In this document: positions 43,621 to 53,310 of the stretch, one piece after another
Layout: each line of letters starts with the position of its first letter
Numbering within the stretch: the stretch's first letter is position 1
Assembly (NCBI GenBank): GCA_002291465.1
Contig: CP021238.1
Coordinates: 3,100,001-3,164,000 of the forward strand
DNA from: Mycobacterium lepraemurium
GTDB lineage: Bacteria; Actinomycetota; Actinomycetes; Mycobacteriales; Mycobacteriaceae
DNA length: 64,000 nucleotides
Direction of reading: 5' to 3'
Program-made: the position numbers and the translations under genes
Notes under the pieces: model-generated
Databases searched by the model: none
Told to the model about the DNA's origin: nothing
What the model saw: only the letters and a program-made list of their open reading frames with translations

Positions 43621-44515
43621 ACGAGGCGCGCAGCAGCCAGGAGTGCCCGCCGCCCGCGGGGGCCTGCATCACCGGCCGCCCGCCAGTTCCGCGGCCCCGA
43701 CACCGATCTCAGTCGCTTCAGGTACCGGGTGTTGGCGTGCTGCTTGCCCAGCAGCACGCAGAAGTCGCCGACCCCGAAGTCGGGGTCGTGCGCGGGCTCG
43801 CCGCACACCTGTGCGCCCAACCGCAGGTAGCCGCGCATCGGCGCCGGAACCGACGGCCGCGCGGGGGGCGGGATGTCGTCCAGGGCGGTGCCGTCGACGA
43901 CCACCGGCCGGTGCGGCCACACCCGGTACCGCGCCGGCGCGCCGTGCCGGCTGACGACGAAGTCACGCACGCCTCGCAGCCGGCTGCCCGGGGCGCATCA
44001 TCGTCGGCGTCCCCGATGGGCACCGACACGCATCCGGTCACGTAGTCGTAGCCGTAACGGTCCAGGTAGGCCTGGATGCCCGCCCACATCAGCAGCACCA
44101 CGCCGCCGTTGCGGTGCCCGTCGCGCACCACGGCGCGGCCCATCTCCACCAGCGACGGCCGCAGCGGGTCGAAGGCGCGGATGTCGAACTCGGTGGCGGT
44201 GTAGAGCCCGCCGGCCGCGCTGGCGCCCGCGGGCGCCAGCATCCGGTATCAGCCCACCAGCTCGCCGGTGTCGTCGTCGCGGACCAGCAGGTGGTCGCAG
44301 AATTCGTCGAACTGGTCGACGTCGCGGCCGGACCCGTCGGCCGACGGCAGGGCGAAGCCCGGCGTGCTGGTGAACACCTTGTAGCGGAGCCGCTGCGCCG
44401 CCTCGATCATGGCAGGGTCGGCCGACAGCAGCAGGGAGTAGCGCGACGCGGCCGACGACCCGGTCGCCGGACCGCTGGGGTGGTCGCTGGGTATGAGGAC
44501 CGAAGCAATGCTCAT
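43617..44515 (-). pseudogene. OlsB-like GNAT N-acyltransferase, nonsense mutation and frameshift
   Basis: Starts MSIASVLIPSDHPSG. The fold features of the hemolysin-like/OlsB acetyltransferase family are AAQRLRYKVFTSTPGFALP, VDQFDEFCDHLLVRDDDTGELVG, YRMLAPAG, LYTATEFDIRAF, SLVEMGRAVVRDGHRNGGVVLLMWAGIQAYL and YDYVTGCVSVPIGD. A TGA at 44249-44251 replaces the residue between ELVG and YRML. Near 43985 one base is missing, so RLRGVRDFVVSRHGAPARYRVWPHRP is in another frame, running to a TGA at 43617. The gene corresponds to Rv3027c. OlsB-type enzymes N-acylate an amino acid, and the PlsC partner adds the second acyl chain. Confidence 0.88.
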
Positions 44516-44627
44516 GGCACCCAACGTGGCGCAGCCGATGAGCGAGTCGGCATCGACGCTGTGACGTGTCGGTGCACGTCAGATGACGAACTGTGGCGAA
44601 AAGCGTGACCGCCGTTACCTCGGGCCC

Positions 44628-44681
44628 AGCAGACGCAAAAGCCCCCGACACGCCAGGGCGTCGGGGGCTTTTGCGTCTGCT
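44628..44681. terminator. 22-bp perfect hairpin, bidirectional terminator after etfA
   Basis: AGCAGACGCAAAAGCCCCCGAC (44628-44649) is the exact complement of 44660-44681, with a 10-base loop. Four As on one arm give CTTTTGC on the transcript from either side. It lies 10 bases beyond the etfA stop, between etfA and the start of the GNAT pseudogene. Confidence 0.85.
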
Positions 44682-44691
44682 CGCGCGGCTA

Positions 44692-45648
44692 TCAGCCCTT
44701 GCGGGCCTTGATCGCCTCGGTCAGCTGCGGGGCGACCTTGAACAGGTCGCCCACCACGCCGTAGTCGGCGATCTCGAAGATCGGCGCCTCCTCGTCCTTG
44801 TTGACCGCGACGACGGTCTTGGACGTCTGCATGCCCGCGCGGTGCTGGATCGCGCCGGAGATGCCCAGCGCGATGTAGAGCTGCGGCGACACCGTCTTAC
44901 CGGTCTGGCCCACCTGGAACTGGCCCGGGTAGTAGCCGGAGTCGACGGCGGCACGCGAGGCGCCGACGGCCGCGCCGAGCGCGTCGGCCAGCTCCTCGAC
45001 CACCTTGAAGTTCTCCGCGCTGCCCACGCCGCGGCCACCGGAGACCACGATGCTGGCCTCGGTCAACTCCGGGCGATCACCGGCGACCGCGGGCTCGCGG
45101 GCGGTGATCTTGGTGGCGTTCTCAGCGGCGGCCGGGACCTCGACGGTGACCTGCTCGCCCGCGCCGACGGCCGGCTCGGCATCGACGGCACCGGCACACA
45201 GCGTGATCACCGGGGTATCGCCGTTGGCCTGCGCCTCGACGGTGAACGCGCCACCGAAGATGGAGTGCACGGCCTTGGCGCCCTCCTTGACCTCGACCAC
45301 GTCGACCAGCAGCCCGGAGCCGATCCGGGCGGTGAGCCGGCCGGCGATCTCCTTGCCGTCGGCGTTGGCGGCCAGCAGCACAGCCGCCGGGGCGTTCGAC
45401 TCGGCCAGCGACGCCAACACGTCGACCACCGGGGTGATCAGGTACTTGTCGACGTCGTCGGACTCGGCGACGTAGATCTTGGCGGCGCCGGCCTCCTTCA
45501 GCCCGTCGACCAGCGGCGCGGCCGTTCCCGGCGTGCCGACCACGACGGCCGACGGCTCGCCCAGCGCCCGGGCGGCGGTGATCAGTTCGGAGGTGACCTT
45601 CTTCAGTGCACCCTCGGCGTGCTCCACGAGCACCAATACTTCAGCCAT
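44692..45648 (-). CDS. etfA: Electron transfer flavoprotein alpha subunit
   Basis: 318 residues. The C-terminal FAD-binding domain shows [69 protein letters not shown] and [27 protein letters not shown]. It pairs with EtfB to carry electrons from acyl-CoA dehydrogenases to the quinone pool. It follows etfB by 39 bases and is followed by a strong terminator. Called fixB in M. tuberculosis. Confidence 0.97.
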   Translation of the reverse strand: MAEVLVLVEHAEGALKKVTSELITAARALGEPSAVVVGTPGTAAPLVDGLKEAGAAKIYVAESDDVDKYLITPVVDVLASLAESNAPAAVLLAANADGKEIAGRLTARIGSGLLVDVVEVKEGAKAVHSIFGGAFTVEAQANGDTPVITLCAGAVDAEPAVGAGEQVTVEVPAAAENATKITAREPAVAGDRPELTEASIVVSGGRGVGSAENFKVVEELADALGAAVGASRAAVDSGYYPGQFQVGQTGKTVSPQLYIALGISGAIQHRAGMQTSKTVVAVNKDEEAPIFEIADYGVVGDLFKVAPQLTEAIKARKG

Positions 45649-45687
45649 GATTTATCGCTCTTCTCGTCTGTGGGATGTGGGCTCGTC

Positions 45688-46479
45688 TTAGATGATCTTC
45701 TGGCCGACCAGGTACTGGGCGATCTGGTTGCCGCCCTCACCCTCGTCGGTGACCTTCTCACCCGCGGTCTTCGGCGGCTTCGGCGTCGAGGACAGCACGC
45801 TGGAACCGGCATTGGCCAGCCCGACCTCGTCGGGCTCGACCCCGATCTCGGCCAGCGTCAGCACCGTGACCTCATTCTTCTTGGCGGCCATGATGCCCTT
45901 GAACGAGGGGAAGCGCGGCTCGTTGATCTTCTCGGTGACGCTCACCACCGCGGGCAGCGTGGCCTCCAGGTTGAAGACGCCGTCGTCGGTCTCCCGCTCG
46001 CCGGTGACCTTGCCGTTCTCGATGGACAGCTTGCGCAGGTGGGTGAGCTGCGGCAGGCCCAGGTACTCGGCGATGATGGCGGGCACCGCCCCGCCTGTAC
46101 CGTCGGTGGACTCGTTACCGGCGATCACCAGCTCGGTGCCCTCGATTGTGCCCAGCGCGCGCGCCAGCGCCCAGCCGGTCTGCACCACGTCGGAGCCGTG
46201 CATGCCGTCGTCCTTGAGGTGGACGGCCTTGTCGGCACCCATCGACAGCGCCTTGCGGATCGCCTCGGTGGCCCGCTCGGGGCCCGCGGTCAGCACGGTG
46301 ACCGAGCCCTCGCCGCCCTCGCGCTCGCGGATCTGCAGGGCCTCTTCCACCGCGCGTTCGTTGATCTCGTCCAGCACCGCGTCCGCGGCCTCGCGGTCGA
46401 GCGTCCAGTCGCCGTCTGTCAGCTTGCGCTCCGACCAGGTGTCTGGGACCTGCTTTATCAGGACCACGATGTTCGTCAT
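45688..46479 (-). CDS. etfB: Electron transfer flavoprotein beta subunit
   Basis: 263 residues starting MTNIVVLIKQVPDTWSERKL. AMP-binding and signature features include DEINERAVEEALQIRERE, LTAGPERATEAIRKALSMGADKAVHLKDD, ELVIAGNESTDGTGGAVPAIIAEYLGLP and the EtfB C-terminal tail that embraces EtfA. It is first in etfB-etfA. The 227-base divergent space to the methyltransferase gene contains two short perfect palindromes (near 46616-46627 and 46637-46650) but no clear promoter. Confidence 0.97.
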   Translation of the reverse strand: MTNIVVLIKQVPDTWSERKLTDGDWTLDREAADAVLDEINERAVEEALQIREREGGEGSVTVLTAGPERATEAIRKALSMGADKAVHLKDDGMHGSDVVQTGWALARALGTIEGTELVIAGNESTDGTGGAVPAIIAEYLGLPQLTHLRKLSIENGKVTGERETDDGVFNLEATLPAVVSVTEKINEPRFPSFKGIMAAKKNEVTVLTLAEIGVEPDEVGLANAGSSVLSSTPKPPKTAGEKVTDEGEGGNQIAQYLVGQKII

Positions 46480-46706
46480 GAGTGTGGTTCGTCCTCCTCG
46501 AAGGGGTCCGCAGCGATCGACTGCCAGACCGCGGTACGCGTTTTTCGCAACGCACAGCGGTGTTACTACCCGGTAACTTCGTGCGGTATGCCTTCACACC
46601 ATAGCTGGTAGTAGTGCAGGTTCCTGCAGCCCGTCCGCCGCTGCGCAGCGGGGCCAGACTTTCCCCGGTTCGCGAATCCGACACTTCGCGTTAGCCTGCC
46701 TATGCA

Positions 46707-47531
46707 ATGAGCGCACTGGTTCCCGACGTTCCCCCGCACCCGCCCACCGGCACCGCACCAACCGACGACGCGGTGATGATGCTGACGGGCGAGCGCACCA
46801 TCCCGGGCCTAGACATCGAAAACTACTGGTTCCGTCGCCACGAGGTGGTCTACCAGCGGCTCGCCCGGCATTGCGCGGGCCGCGACGTGCTCGAGGCCGG
46901 CTGCGGCGAGGGATACGGCGCGGACCTGATCGCCGGCGTCGCCCGACACGTGATCGCCGTGGACTACGACGAGGCCGCCGTGGCCCACGTCCGCGACCGC
47001 TACCCCCGGGTGGACGTCATGCAGACCAACCTCGCGCAGCTGCCGTTGCCGGACTTGTCGGTCGATGTTGTGGTCAACTTCCAGGTCATCGAGCATCTGT
47101 GGGACCAAACACAATTCGTCGTCGAGTGTGCGCGGGTGCTGCGCCCGTCCGGGCTGCTCTTGATGTCCACGCCCAACCGGATCACCTTCTCGCCGGGCCG
47201 CGACACCCCGATCAACCCGTTCCACACCCGCGAACTCAACGCCGTCGAGCTCACCGAACTGCTTGTCGGCGGCGGATTCCGCGACGTGTCGATCAGCGGC
47301 CTGTTCCACGGCCCGCGGCTGCGCGAGATGGACACCCGGCACGGCGGCTCGATCATCGACGCCCAGATCGCCCGCGCGGTAGCCGAGGCACCGTGGCCGC
47401 CGCAGCTGGCGGCCGACGTCGCCGCGGTCACCGCCGATGACTTCGAGCTGGTGCCCAGCGGCGCCGACGCCGCCTCCGGCCACCACATCGACGACAGCCT
47501 GGACCTGATCGCGATCGCGGTAGCACCGTGA
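46707..47531 (+). CDS. SAM-dependent methyltransferase of the methylglucose lipopolysaccharide locus
   Basis: 274 residues. Motif I is DVLEAGCGEGYGADLIAGVARHVIAVDYDE; VDVVVNFQVIEHLWDQTQFVVECARVLRPSGLLLMSTPN follows, as in class I methyltransferases. The gene matches Rv3030 in sequence type and position. In M. tuberculosis the Rv3030-Rv3032 region has been tied to 6-O-methylglucosyl lipopolysaccharide synthesis, so O-methylation of glucose is likely. Its stop overlaps the next start by GTGA; the three genes form one operon. Confidence 0.9.
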   Translation: MSALVPDVPPHPPTGTAPTDDAVMMLTGERTIPGLDIENYWFRRHEVVYQRLARHCAGRDVLEAGCGEGYGADLIAGVARHVIAVDYDEAAVAHVRDRYPRVDVMQTNLAQLPLPDLSVDVVVNFQVIEHLWDQTQFVVECARVLRPSGLLLMSTPNRITFSPGRDTPINPFHTRELNAVELTELLVGGGFRDVSISGLFHGPRLREMDTRHGGSIIDAQIARAVAEAPWPPQLAADVAAVTADDFELVPSGADAASGHHIDDSLDLIAIAVAP

Positions 47532-49132
47532 ATTCCTCGCACGACCGGGTTCCCGGCCTGTTCACCCTGGTTTTGCACACCCACCTGCCGTGGCTGGCCC
47601 ACCACGGCCGCTGGCCGGTCGGCGAGGAATGGCTGTATCAATCCTGGGCGGCGGCCTACCTGCCGCTGCTGAGGGTACTCGACACGCTGGCCGGCGAAGA
47701 CCGCCGGGGACTGCTCACGCTCGGCGTCACACCGGTGGTCAACGCGCAGCTCGACGACCCGTATTGCCTTGACGGCATGCATCATTGGCTGGCCAACTGG
47801 CGGCTGCGCGCGATGGAAGCTGCCAGTGTGCACTCGGCGCCCCGGCCCAAGTCGGCCGGATACCAGGCGTGCACACCGGAAGCGTTGCGCGCCTTGGGAA
47901 TTCGCGAATCGGCCGAGGCGGAACGAGCCCTGGACGATTTCGCCACGCGATGGCGGCACGGCGGCAGCCCGCTGCTGCGCCGGCTGCTGGACGCCGGCAC
48001 GGTCGAGTTGCTGGGCGGCCCGCTGGCCCACCCGTTCCAGCCGCTGCTGGCGCCGCGGCTGCGTGAGTTCGCCCTGCGCGAGGGGCTGGCCGACGCGGCG
48101 GTGCGGCTCGGGGCGCGAAAAGGCCGGGGCCCCGGCGGGATCTGGGCGCCCGAATGCGCCTACGCGCCCGGCCTCGAGCACGACTACGCCGCGGCCGGCG
48201 TCACCCATTTCATGGTCGACGGCCCGTCGCTGCACGGCGACACCGCGCTGGGCCGGCCCGTCGGCGACACCGACGTGGTGGCGTTCGGGCGCGACCTGCA
48301 GGTCAGCTACCGGGTGTGGTCACCGAAGTCCGGCTATCCCGGCCACCCGGCGTATCGCGACTTTCACACCTACGACTACCTCACCGGTCTCAAGCCGGCC
48401 CGGGTGACAGGCCGCAACGTGCCCTCGGAGGGCAAGGCGCCCTACGATCCGCAGCGCGCCGACCACGCGGTCGACCTGCACGTCGCCGACTTCGTCGACG
48501 TGGTGCGCAACCGCCTGGCCAGCGAGTCAGAGCGGATCGGGCGTCCGGCGCATGTGGTGGCCGCGTTCGACACCGAGCTGTTCGGGCACTGGTGGTACGA
48601 GGGCCCGACGTGGTTGGCGCGGGTGCTGCGCGCCCTGCCCGAGGCCGGGGTCCGGGTGGGCACCCTGCACGACGCGATCGCCGGCGGCTTCGTCGGCGAC
48701 CCGGTGAACCTGCCGCCCAGCTCCTGGGGGTCGGGCAAGGACTGGCAGGTGTGGGCCGGGGACCAGGTCGCCGATCTGGTCCAGCTCAACTCCGAGGTGG
48801 TCGACACCGCGCTGAGCGCCGTCGACAAGGCCCTCTCACAAGCCGGGTCGCAGCCCGCCGCGCTGGACGGGCCGGTCCCCCGCGACCACGTGGCGGACCA
48901 GATCCTTCGCGAGACCCTGCTCACCGTCTCCAGCGACTGGCCGTTCATGGTGAGCAAGGACTCGGCCGCCGACTACGCCCGCTACCGCACCCACCTGCAC
49001 GCCCACGCCACCCGGGAGATCGCGGGCGCGCTGGCGTCCGGCCGGCGCGACACCGCGCAGCGGCTGGCCGACGGGTGGAACCGCGCCGACGGGCTGTTCG
49101 GGGCGCTGGATGCGCGCAGGCTGCCGCGATGA
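47528..49132 (+). CDS. Glycoside hydrolase family 57 alpha-glucan branching-type enzyme
   Basis: 534 residues from a GTG. GLFTLVLHTHLPWLAHHGRWPVGEEWLYQSWA is the GH57 N-terminal HxH region. The nucleophile glutamate is in GGIWAPECAYAPGLEHDYAAAG and the acid/base aspartate is in VAAFDTELFGHWWYEGPTWLARVL. A C-terminal helical domain (SSDWPFMVSKDSAADYARYRTHLH) is typical of GH57 branching enzymes. It corresponds to Rv3031. It should form or remodel alpha-1,6 branches on the cytoplasmic glucan that becomes methylglucose lipopolysaccharide. Confidence 0.93.
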   Translation: MNSSHDRVPGLFTLVLHTHLPWLAHHGRWPVGEEWLYQSWAAAYLPLLRVLDTLAGEDRRGLLTLGVTPVVNAQLDDPYCLDGMHHWLANWRLRAMEAASVHSAPRPKSAGYQACTPEALRALGIRESAEAERALDDFATRWRHGGSPLLRRLLDAGTVELLGGPLAHPFQPLLAPRLREFALREGLADAAVRLGARKGRGPGGIWAPECAYAPGLEHDYAAAGVTHFMVDGPSLHGDTALGRPVGDTDVVAFGRDLQVSYRVWSPKSGYPGHPAYRDFHTYDYLTGLKPARVTGRNVPSEGKAPYDPQRADHAVDLHVADFVDVVRNRLASESERIGRPAHVVAAFDTELFGHWWYEGPTWLARVLRALPEAGVRVGTLHDAIAGGFVGDPVNLPPSSWGSGKDWQVWAGDQVADLVQLNSEVVDTALSAVDKALSQAGSQPAALDGPVPRDHVADQILRETLLTVSSDWPFMVSKDSAADYARYRTHLHAHATREIAGALASGRRDTAQRLADGWNRADGLFGALDARRLPR

Positions 49133-49148
49133 GGAGGCGGGCCGTCGC

Positions 49149-50405
49149 ATGAAGATCCTGATGGTGTCGTGGGAGTACCCGCCGGTGGTCATCGGCGGGC
49201 TGGGCCGGCACGTGCATCACCTGGCCACCGCGCTGGCCGCGGCCGGCCACGACGTCGCCGTGCTGTCCCGCCGCCCCACCGGGACCGACCCGCGCACCCA
49301 CCCGTCGACCGACCAGATCAGCGAGGGCGTCCGGGTGATCGCGGCCGCGCAGGACCCGCACGAATTCACCTTCGGCACCGACATGATGGCCTGGACGCTG
49401 GCGATGGGGCACGCCATGATCCGCGCCGGGCTGCCCCCCAAACTGCACGACAAGAAGCCGGGCGGCAACCGCCCGTGGCGTCCCGACGTCGTGCACGCGC
49501 ACGACTGGCTGGTGGCCCATCCCGCGATCGCGCTCGCTCAATTCTACGACGTTCCAATGGTTTCCACGATCCACGCCACCGAAGCGGGTCGGCATTCGGG
49601 TTGGGTCAGCGGACCGATCAGCCGTCAGGTGCACGCGATCGAGTCGTGGCTGGTGCGCGAATCCGATTCGCTGATCACCTGTTCGGCGTCGATGGCCGAC
49701 GAGATCACCGAGCTGTTCGGCACCGGGCTGGCCGAGATCACGGTGATCCGCAACGGTATCGAGACCGCCCGCTGGCCGTTCGCGCCGCGCCGGCCCCGCA
49801 CCGGGCCGGCCGAGCTGCTGTATCTGGGACGGCTCGAGTACGAGAAGGGCGTGCACGATGTCATCGCCGCGCTGCCGCGCATCCGGCGCACCCACCCGGG
49901 CACCACGCTGACCATCGCCGGCGAGGGCACGCAGCAGGGTTGGCTGGTCGAACAGGCGCGAAAACACCGGGTGCTCAAGGCAATCCGATTCGTCGGCCAC
50001 CTCGAACACTCTGAGCTGCTGGCGATGCTGCACCGCGCCGACGCCGCGGTGCTGCCCAGCCACTACGAGCCGTTCGGCATCGTGGCGCTGGAGGCGGCCG
50101 CGGCCGGCACTCCCCTGGTCACGTCGAACATCGGCGGCCTGGGCGAGGCGGTGATCGACGGCCAGACCGGCGTCTCGTGCCCGCCCCGCGACGTGTCCGC
50201 GCTGGCCGCGGCGATCCGCACCGTGCTCGCCGATCCGGAGGCCGCGCAGCGGCGCACCTGCGCCGCCCGGGAACGGCTCACCTCGGACTTCGACTGGCAC
50301 ACGGTGGCTGAGAAGACCGCGCAGGTGTACCTGTCCGCCAAGCGGGCGGAGCGGCAGCCGCAGGCCCGGCTGCCCATCGTCGAACACGCCTTGCCCGACC
50401 GGTAG
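49149..50405 (+). CDS. GT4-family alpha-glucosyltransferase (Rv3032-like)
   Basis: 418 residues from ATG 49149 (MKILMVSWEYPPVVIGGLGRHVHHLATAL), a glycogen-synthase-like GT-B start with the glycine-rich loop. DVVHAHDWLVAHPAIALAQ, NGIETARWPF, LLYLGRLEYEKGVHDVI and the E(x)7E motif HYEPFGIVALEAAAAGTPLV bind the nucleotide sugar. It extends alpha-1,4-glucan for methylglucose lipopolysaccharide and contributes to glycogen in M. tuberculosis. It starts 16 bases after the GH57 gene. The frame extends upstream to 49110 without conserved sequence. Confidence 0.94.
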   Translation: MKILMVSWEYPPVVIGGLGRHVHHLATALAAAGHDVAVLSRRPTGTDPRTHPSTDQISEGVRVIAAAQDPHEFTFGTDMMAWTLAMGHAMIRAGLPPKLHDKKPGGNRPWRPDVVHAHDWLVAHPAIALAQFYDVPMVSTIHATEAGRHSGWVSGPISRQVHAIESWLVRESDSLITCSASMADEITELFGTGLAEITVIRNGIETARWPFAPRRPRTGPAELLYLGRLEYEKGVHDVIAALPRIRRTHPGTTLTIAGEGTQQGWLVEQARKHRVLKAIRFVGHLEHSELLAMLHRADAAVLPSHYEPFGIVALEAAAAGTPLVTSNIGGLGEAVIDGQTGVSCPPRDVSALAAAIRTVLADPEAAQRRTCAARERLTSDFDWHTVAEKTAQVYLSAKRAERQPQARLPIVEHALPDR

Positions 50406-50425
50406 CCCGTTCCTACCGTCGAGGG

Positions 50426-51781
50426 ATGGGGCTGCACTACGCGAGCGTCGTAGACGCCGCCATCACCGAGGTCTTCGACTGGCACGCCAGGCCGGGCGCG
50501 TTCGAGAGGCTCTCGCCGCCGTGGTCGCCGATACGGCTGCTCACCGAGGCCGCCTCGCTCAAGGACGGGCGCGCCACCCTGGCTCTGCCCGGCGGTTTGC
50601 GTTGGGTGGCGGTGCACCGGCCGGACGGCTACGACCCGCCGCGACGTTTCGTCGACAGCATCGGCGGCGACGGCCTGGCCGTGCTTCCGGCGCGAATCGC
50701 GGTGCGCTGGCGGCACATTAACGAATTCGAGAACGTCGGCGGCGACCGCACCCGGGTGATCGACCGGGTCGAGACGCCGGTGCCCGCGTCGCTGCTGCGA
50801 CCCATGTTCGACTACCGGCACCGCCAACTCGCCGGCGACCTGGCCGCCCACCGGCTGGCCGCCAAGCACGGGTTGCGGCCACTGACGGTCGCGGTCACCG
50901 GATCGTCGGGTCTGGTCGGTTCGGCGTTGACCGCGTTCCTGCGGACCGGCGGGCACCGGGTCATCCGGCTGGTTCGGCGCGCCGCCCGCGGGGACGACGA
51001 GCGGCGGTGGGACCCCGAGGATCCCAACCCGGGGCTGTGCGACGGTGTCGACGCGGTGGTCCACCTGGCCGGCGCCTCGATCGCCGGGCGGTTCACCGAC
51101 CGGCATCGAGAAGCCGTCCGGGACAGCAGGATCGGGCCCACCCGGCGGCTGGCCGAACTGCTGGGCCGCGGCCGGCCCCGGCCCGCCGCGCTGATCTCGG
51201 CGTCGGCGATCGGCTACTACGGGTACGACCGGGGCGACGAAACCCTCACCGAGGACAGCGACCGCGGCGACGGGTTCCTGGCCGATGTGGTGGCGGACTG
51301 GGAACAGTCGACCACGCCGGCGCTGGCGGCGGGCGTGCGGGCAGTGCAGGTGCGCACCGGCATCGTGCAGTCACCGCGCGGCGGCACGCTGAAGCTGATG
51401 CGCCCGTTGTTCAGCGCCGGTCTCGGCGGCCGACTGGGCGACGGGCGGCAATGGCTGTCCTGGATTGGCATCGACGATGTGATCGACGTCTACCACCGGG
51501 CGTTGTGGGACGGCAGACTCAACGGTCCGGTCAATGCCGTTGCACCGCAACCAGTCCGAAACAGCGAGTACACCGCCGCGCTGGCCGCGGTGTTGCACCG
51601 GCCCGCGGTGCTGCCGGTGCCGTCCCTGGGGCCGCGGCTGTTGCTCGGCGGTCAGGGCGCCCGCGAACTCGCGGGCGCGAGTCAGCGGGTGGCCCCGGCC
51701 AAGCTCGCCGCGGCCGGGCACCGGTTTCGCCACCCCGACATCGAGCGGGCGCTGCGTCACCTGTTGGGCCGCGGCGGCTGA
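50426..51781 (+). CDS. TIGR01777-type NAD-dependent epimerase with N-terminal SRPBCC domain
   Basis: 451 residues. An N-terminal START/SRPBCC lipid-binding-like domain (VDAAITEVFDWHARPGAFERLSPPW to DYRHRQLAGDLAAH, about residues 5-145) is fused to a Rossmann domain with VTGSSGLVGSALTAFLRTGGHRVIRLVRR. VVHLAGASIAG, ALISASAIGYYGY and GRQWLSWIGIDDVIDVYHRAL are TIGR01777 (YfcH) hallmarks. The substrate of this family is not established. It starts 20 bases after the glycosyltransferase and may be the last gene of that operon. Intact. Confidence 0.92.
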   Translation: MGLHYASVVDAAITEVFDWHARPGAFERLSPPWSPIRLLTEAASLKDGRATLALPGGLRWVAVHRPDGYDPPRRFVDSIGGDGLAVLPARIAVRWRHINEFENVGGDRTRVIDRVETPVPASLLRPMFDYRHRQLAGDLAAHRLAAKHGLRPLTVAVTGSSGLVGSALTAFLRTGGHRVIRLVRRAARGDDERRWDPEDPNPGLCDGVDAVVHLAGASIAGRFTDRHREAVRDSRIGPTRRLAELLGRGRPRPAALISASAIGYYGYDRGDETLTEDSDRGDGFLADVVADWEQSTTPALAAGVRAVQVRTGIVQSPRGGTLKLMRPLFSAGLGGRLGDGRQWLSWIGIDDVIDVYHRALWDGRLNGPVNAVAPQPVRNSEYTAALAAVLHRPAVLPVPSLGPRLLLGGQGARELAGASQRVAPAKLAAAGHRFRHPDIERALRHLLGRGG

Positions 51782-51832
51782 CGGCTTGGACGAACGACCG
51801 AGACCGCAACACCACCTCCTCACCATGCCCGG

Positions 51833-52504
51833 CTACTGGTCGGCATCTCGGCCGTCGCGGCTGTGCCGGTAAGCGCGGGCGCGCAGATCGGCCAGCCACC
51901 GCGGATGCAGGGACACGCCCGGCGCCGTGTTGACGACGGGATCGAACGACACATCGTCGTCGATCACGGCGGTCAGGCTGACGCGGGCAAGGGGCGTGAA
52001 ATCGCCTCTGCCGCAAGCTTGGTCGAGCGACACCTCGATGCCGCCGCGTTCCAGACGGCGGCGGACGTCGTCCAGCGCCAGGCGGGCGCCGCCGATGTCG
52101 CTCGCGGTGCGGGCCCGCAGCCACCAGTTGGCGTCCTGATAGCGCAACGGCATCAGGGTGGTCAGCGTCTGAGCGTTCCACGAGGTAGCCGGCCGCAGCG
52201 CCACCGCGCGCGACAGCACGCCCGACCCGGCGGAGACCAGCAGTATGTCCCACGGCGTACCCGCCGGCTGCGGTGCGTTCACCCGCAGGGCCAGGCCGAT
52301 GAAGTCCGGCAGCGCCCCCGGTGTGCCGGTGGCCTTGGACAGCCGGGCGACGATGCGCGACGGCGGGATCGGCAGGCCCCGGCCGACCGGGGCGACGCGT
52401 TCGGCGACGCCTCCAGCAAGCACCCCGTCGGGATGGAAGAACCGCTTGCCGCGGATCGCAGCACCCCAGCCAAACGGCGCCGCCGCCAGCTCGAAAACGT
52501 TCAC
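51833..52504 (-). CDS. Conserved protein of unknown function
   Basis: 223 residues from a GTG: VNVFELAAAPFGWGAAIRGKRFFHPDGVLAGG. Other visible features are RIVARLSKATGTPGALPDFIGLALRV, WDILLVSAG, RYQDANWWLRARTASDIGGARLALDDVRRRL and a C-terminal VSFDPVVNTAPGVSLHPRWLADLRARAYRHSR. Such proteins recur in actinobacteria, and the FHPDG and GALPDFIGLA motifs recall catalase-like heme proteins, but no heme ligand can be assigned. The start overlaps the stop of the upstream secreted-protein frame by GTGA. No function is proposed. Confidence 0.75.
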   Translation of the reverse strand: MNVFELAAAPFGWGAAIRGKRFFHPDGVLAGGVAERVAPVGRGLPIPPSRIVARLSKATGTPGALPDFIGLALRVNAPQPAGTPWDILLVSAGSGVLSRAVALRPATSWNAQTLTTLMPLRYQDANWWLRARTASDIGGARLALDDVRRRLERGGIEVSLDQACGRGDFTPLARVSLTAVIDDDVSFDPVVNTAPGVSLHPRWLADLRARAYRHSRDGRDADQ

Positions 52505-53310
52505 CGGCCGCGGATTCCCGTTCTGGGTCGACGGAAACCCGCCCGCGCGCACGACCTTCGGCCGACCGCAGGCACGAAACTTATGCTGTCGCAAACGAAC
52601 CGGTGCACCAATTGATCATGCGTAGATCGGGCAGCTGTTGCTGGCCCGGGCGAGCGGCCGTCGACGTAGACCTGAGCCATGACCTCCTGCCACGACTCGA
52701 ACTGGGGTGACGACCGGACCATACCCTCGAACAGGCCCACAATGACGGCGTTGCCGTCGTCGGTCAGGGCGTAGACCGGACCGCCGACGTCGCGACCGTC
52801 CACCACCATGTCGGCGATGGCGAAACGACCGCCGGTGACCGTGCCGACAGGACCACAGTGCTGGCCGGTCGATCGGCGCAGCTGACACACCGGCAGCCCC
52901 GGCACGGCGCGCAGCCCGGGCGCGGCCAGCAGCCGGCGGCCCGTCGGCAGCAGGTCCGAGGCCGTCACATCCCTTGCCAGAGCGATGACTTCGTATTCCA
53001 CCGGCAGCGTCGAGGCGTCGGCGGAGTCGGTGTCGAGCTGGCGACGGCCGAGCACCACCTCGCCGATCGGGTGGTGGTCACGGTCCGTCACCGCCGACTG
53101 CCCTCCATCGCACTGCCCGCTGGTGATGGCGACCCGCAGCCACGGCTCCACCAGTCCCACCATGCAGACGGCGTGGCCCTGATGGATTTCCATGCCGGGG
53201 GACGCGGTGACGACCGGGTCGGCGGTCGCGTGGCCGGGCGCCGCGCAGAGCATCACCGCGAGGGCCGACGCGCCCGCCAACCGCCCGCACCGCCGGCCGA
53301 GCTTTTCCAT
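52501..53310 (-). CDS. Secreted trypsin-like protein lacking the catalytic His and Ser
   Basis: Starts MEKLGRRCGRLAGASALAVMLCAAPGHATA, a Sec signal peptide with an AxA-type cleavage site. The mature part resembles the secreted chymotrypsin-fold protein Rv1815: VTASPGMEIHQGHAVCMVG, AITSGQCDGGQSAVTDRDHHPIG, VCQLRRSTGQHCGPVGTV and DGRDVGGPVYALTDDG. In active relatives the second segment has TAGHC and the last GDSGGP; here they read TSGQC and DVGGP, so His and Ser are replaced. Cysteine pairs are kept. After VYVDGRSPG the last 50 or so residues look unnatural; another frame stops sooner, so a late frameshift is possible. A SigF-type promoter lies 62 bases upstream. Confidence 0.75.
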   Translation of the reverse strand: MEKLGRRCGRLAGASALAVMLCAAPGHATADPVVTASPGMEIHQGHAVCMVGLVEPWLRVAITSGQCDGGQSAVTDRDHHPIGEVVLGRRQLDTDSADASTLPVEYEVIALARDVTASDLLPTGRRLLAAPGLRAVPGLPVCQLRRSTGQHCGPVGTVTGGRFAIADMVVDGRDVGGPVYALTDDGNAVIVGLFEGMVRSSPQFESWQEVMAQVYVDGRSPGPATAARSTHDQLVHRFVCDSISFVPAVGRRSCARAGFRRPRTGIRGR

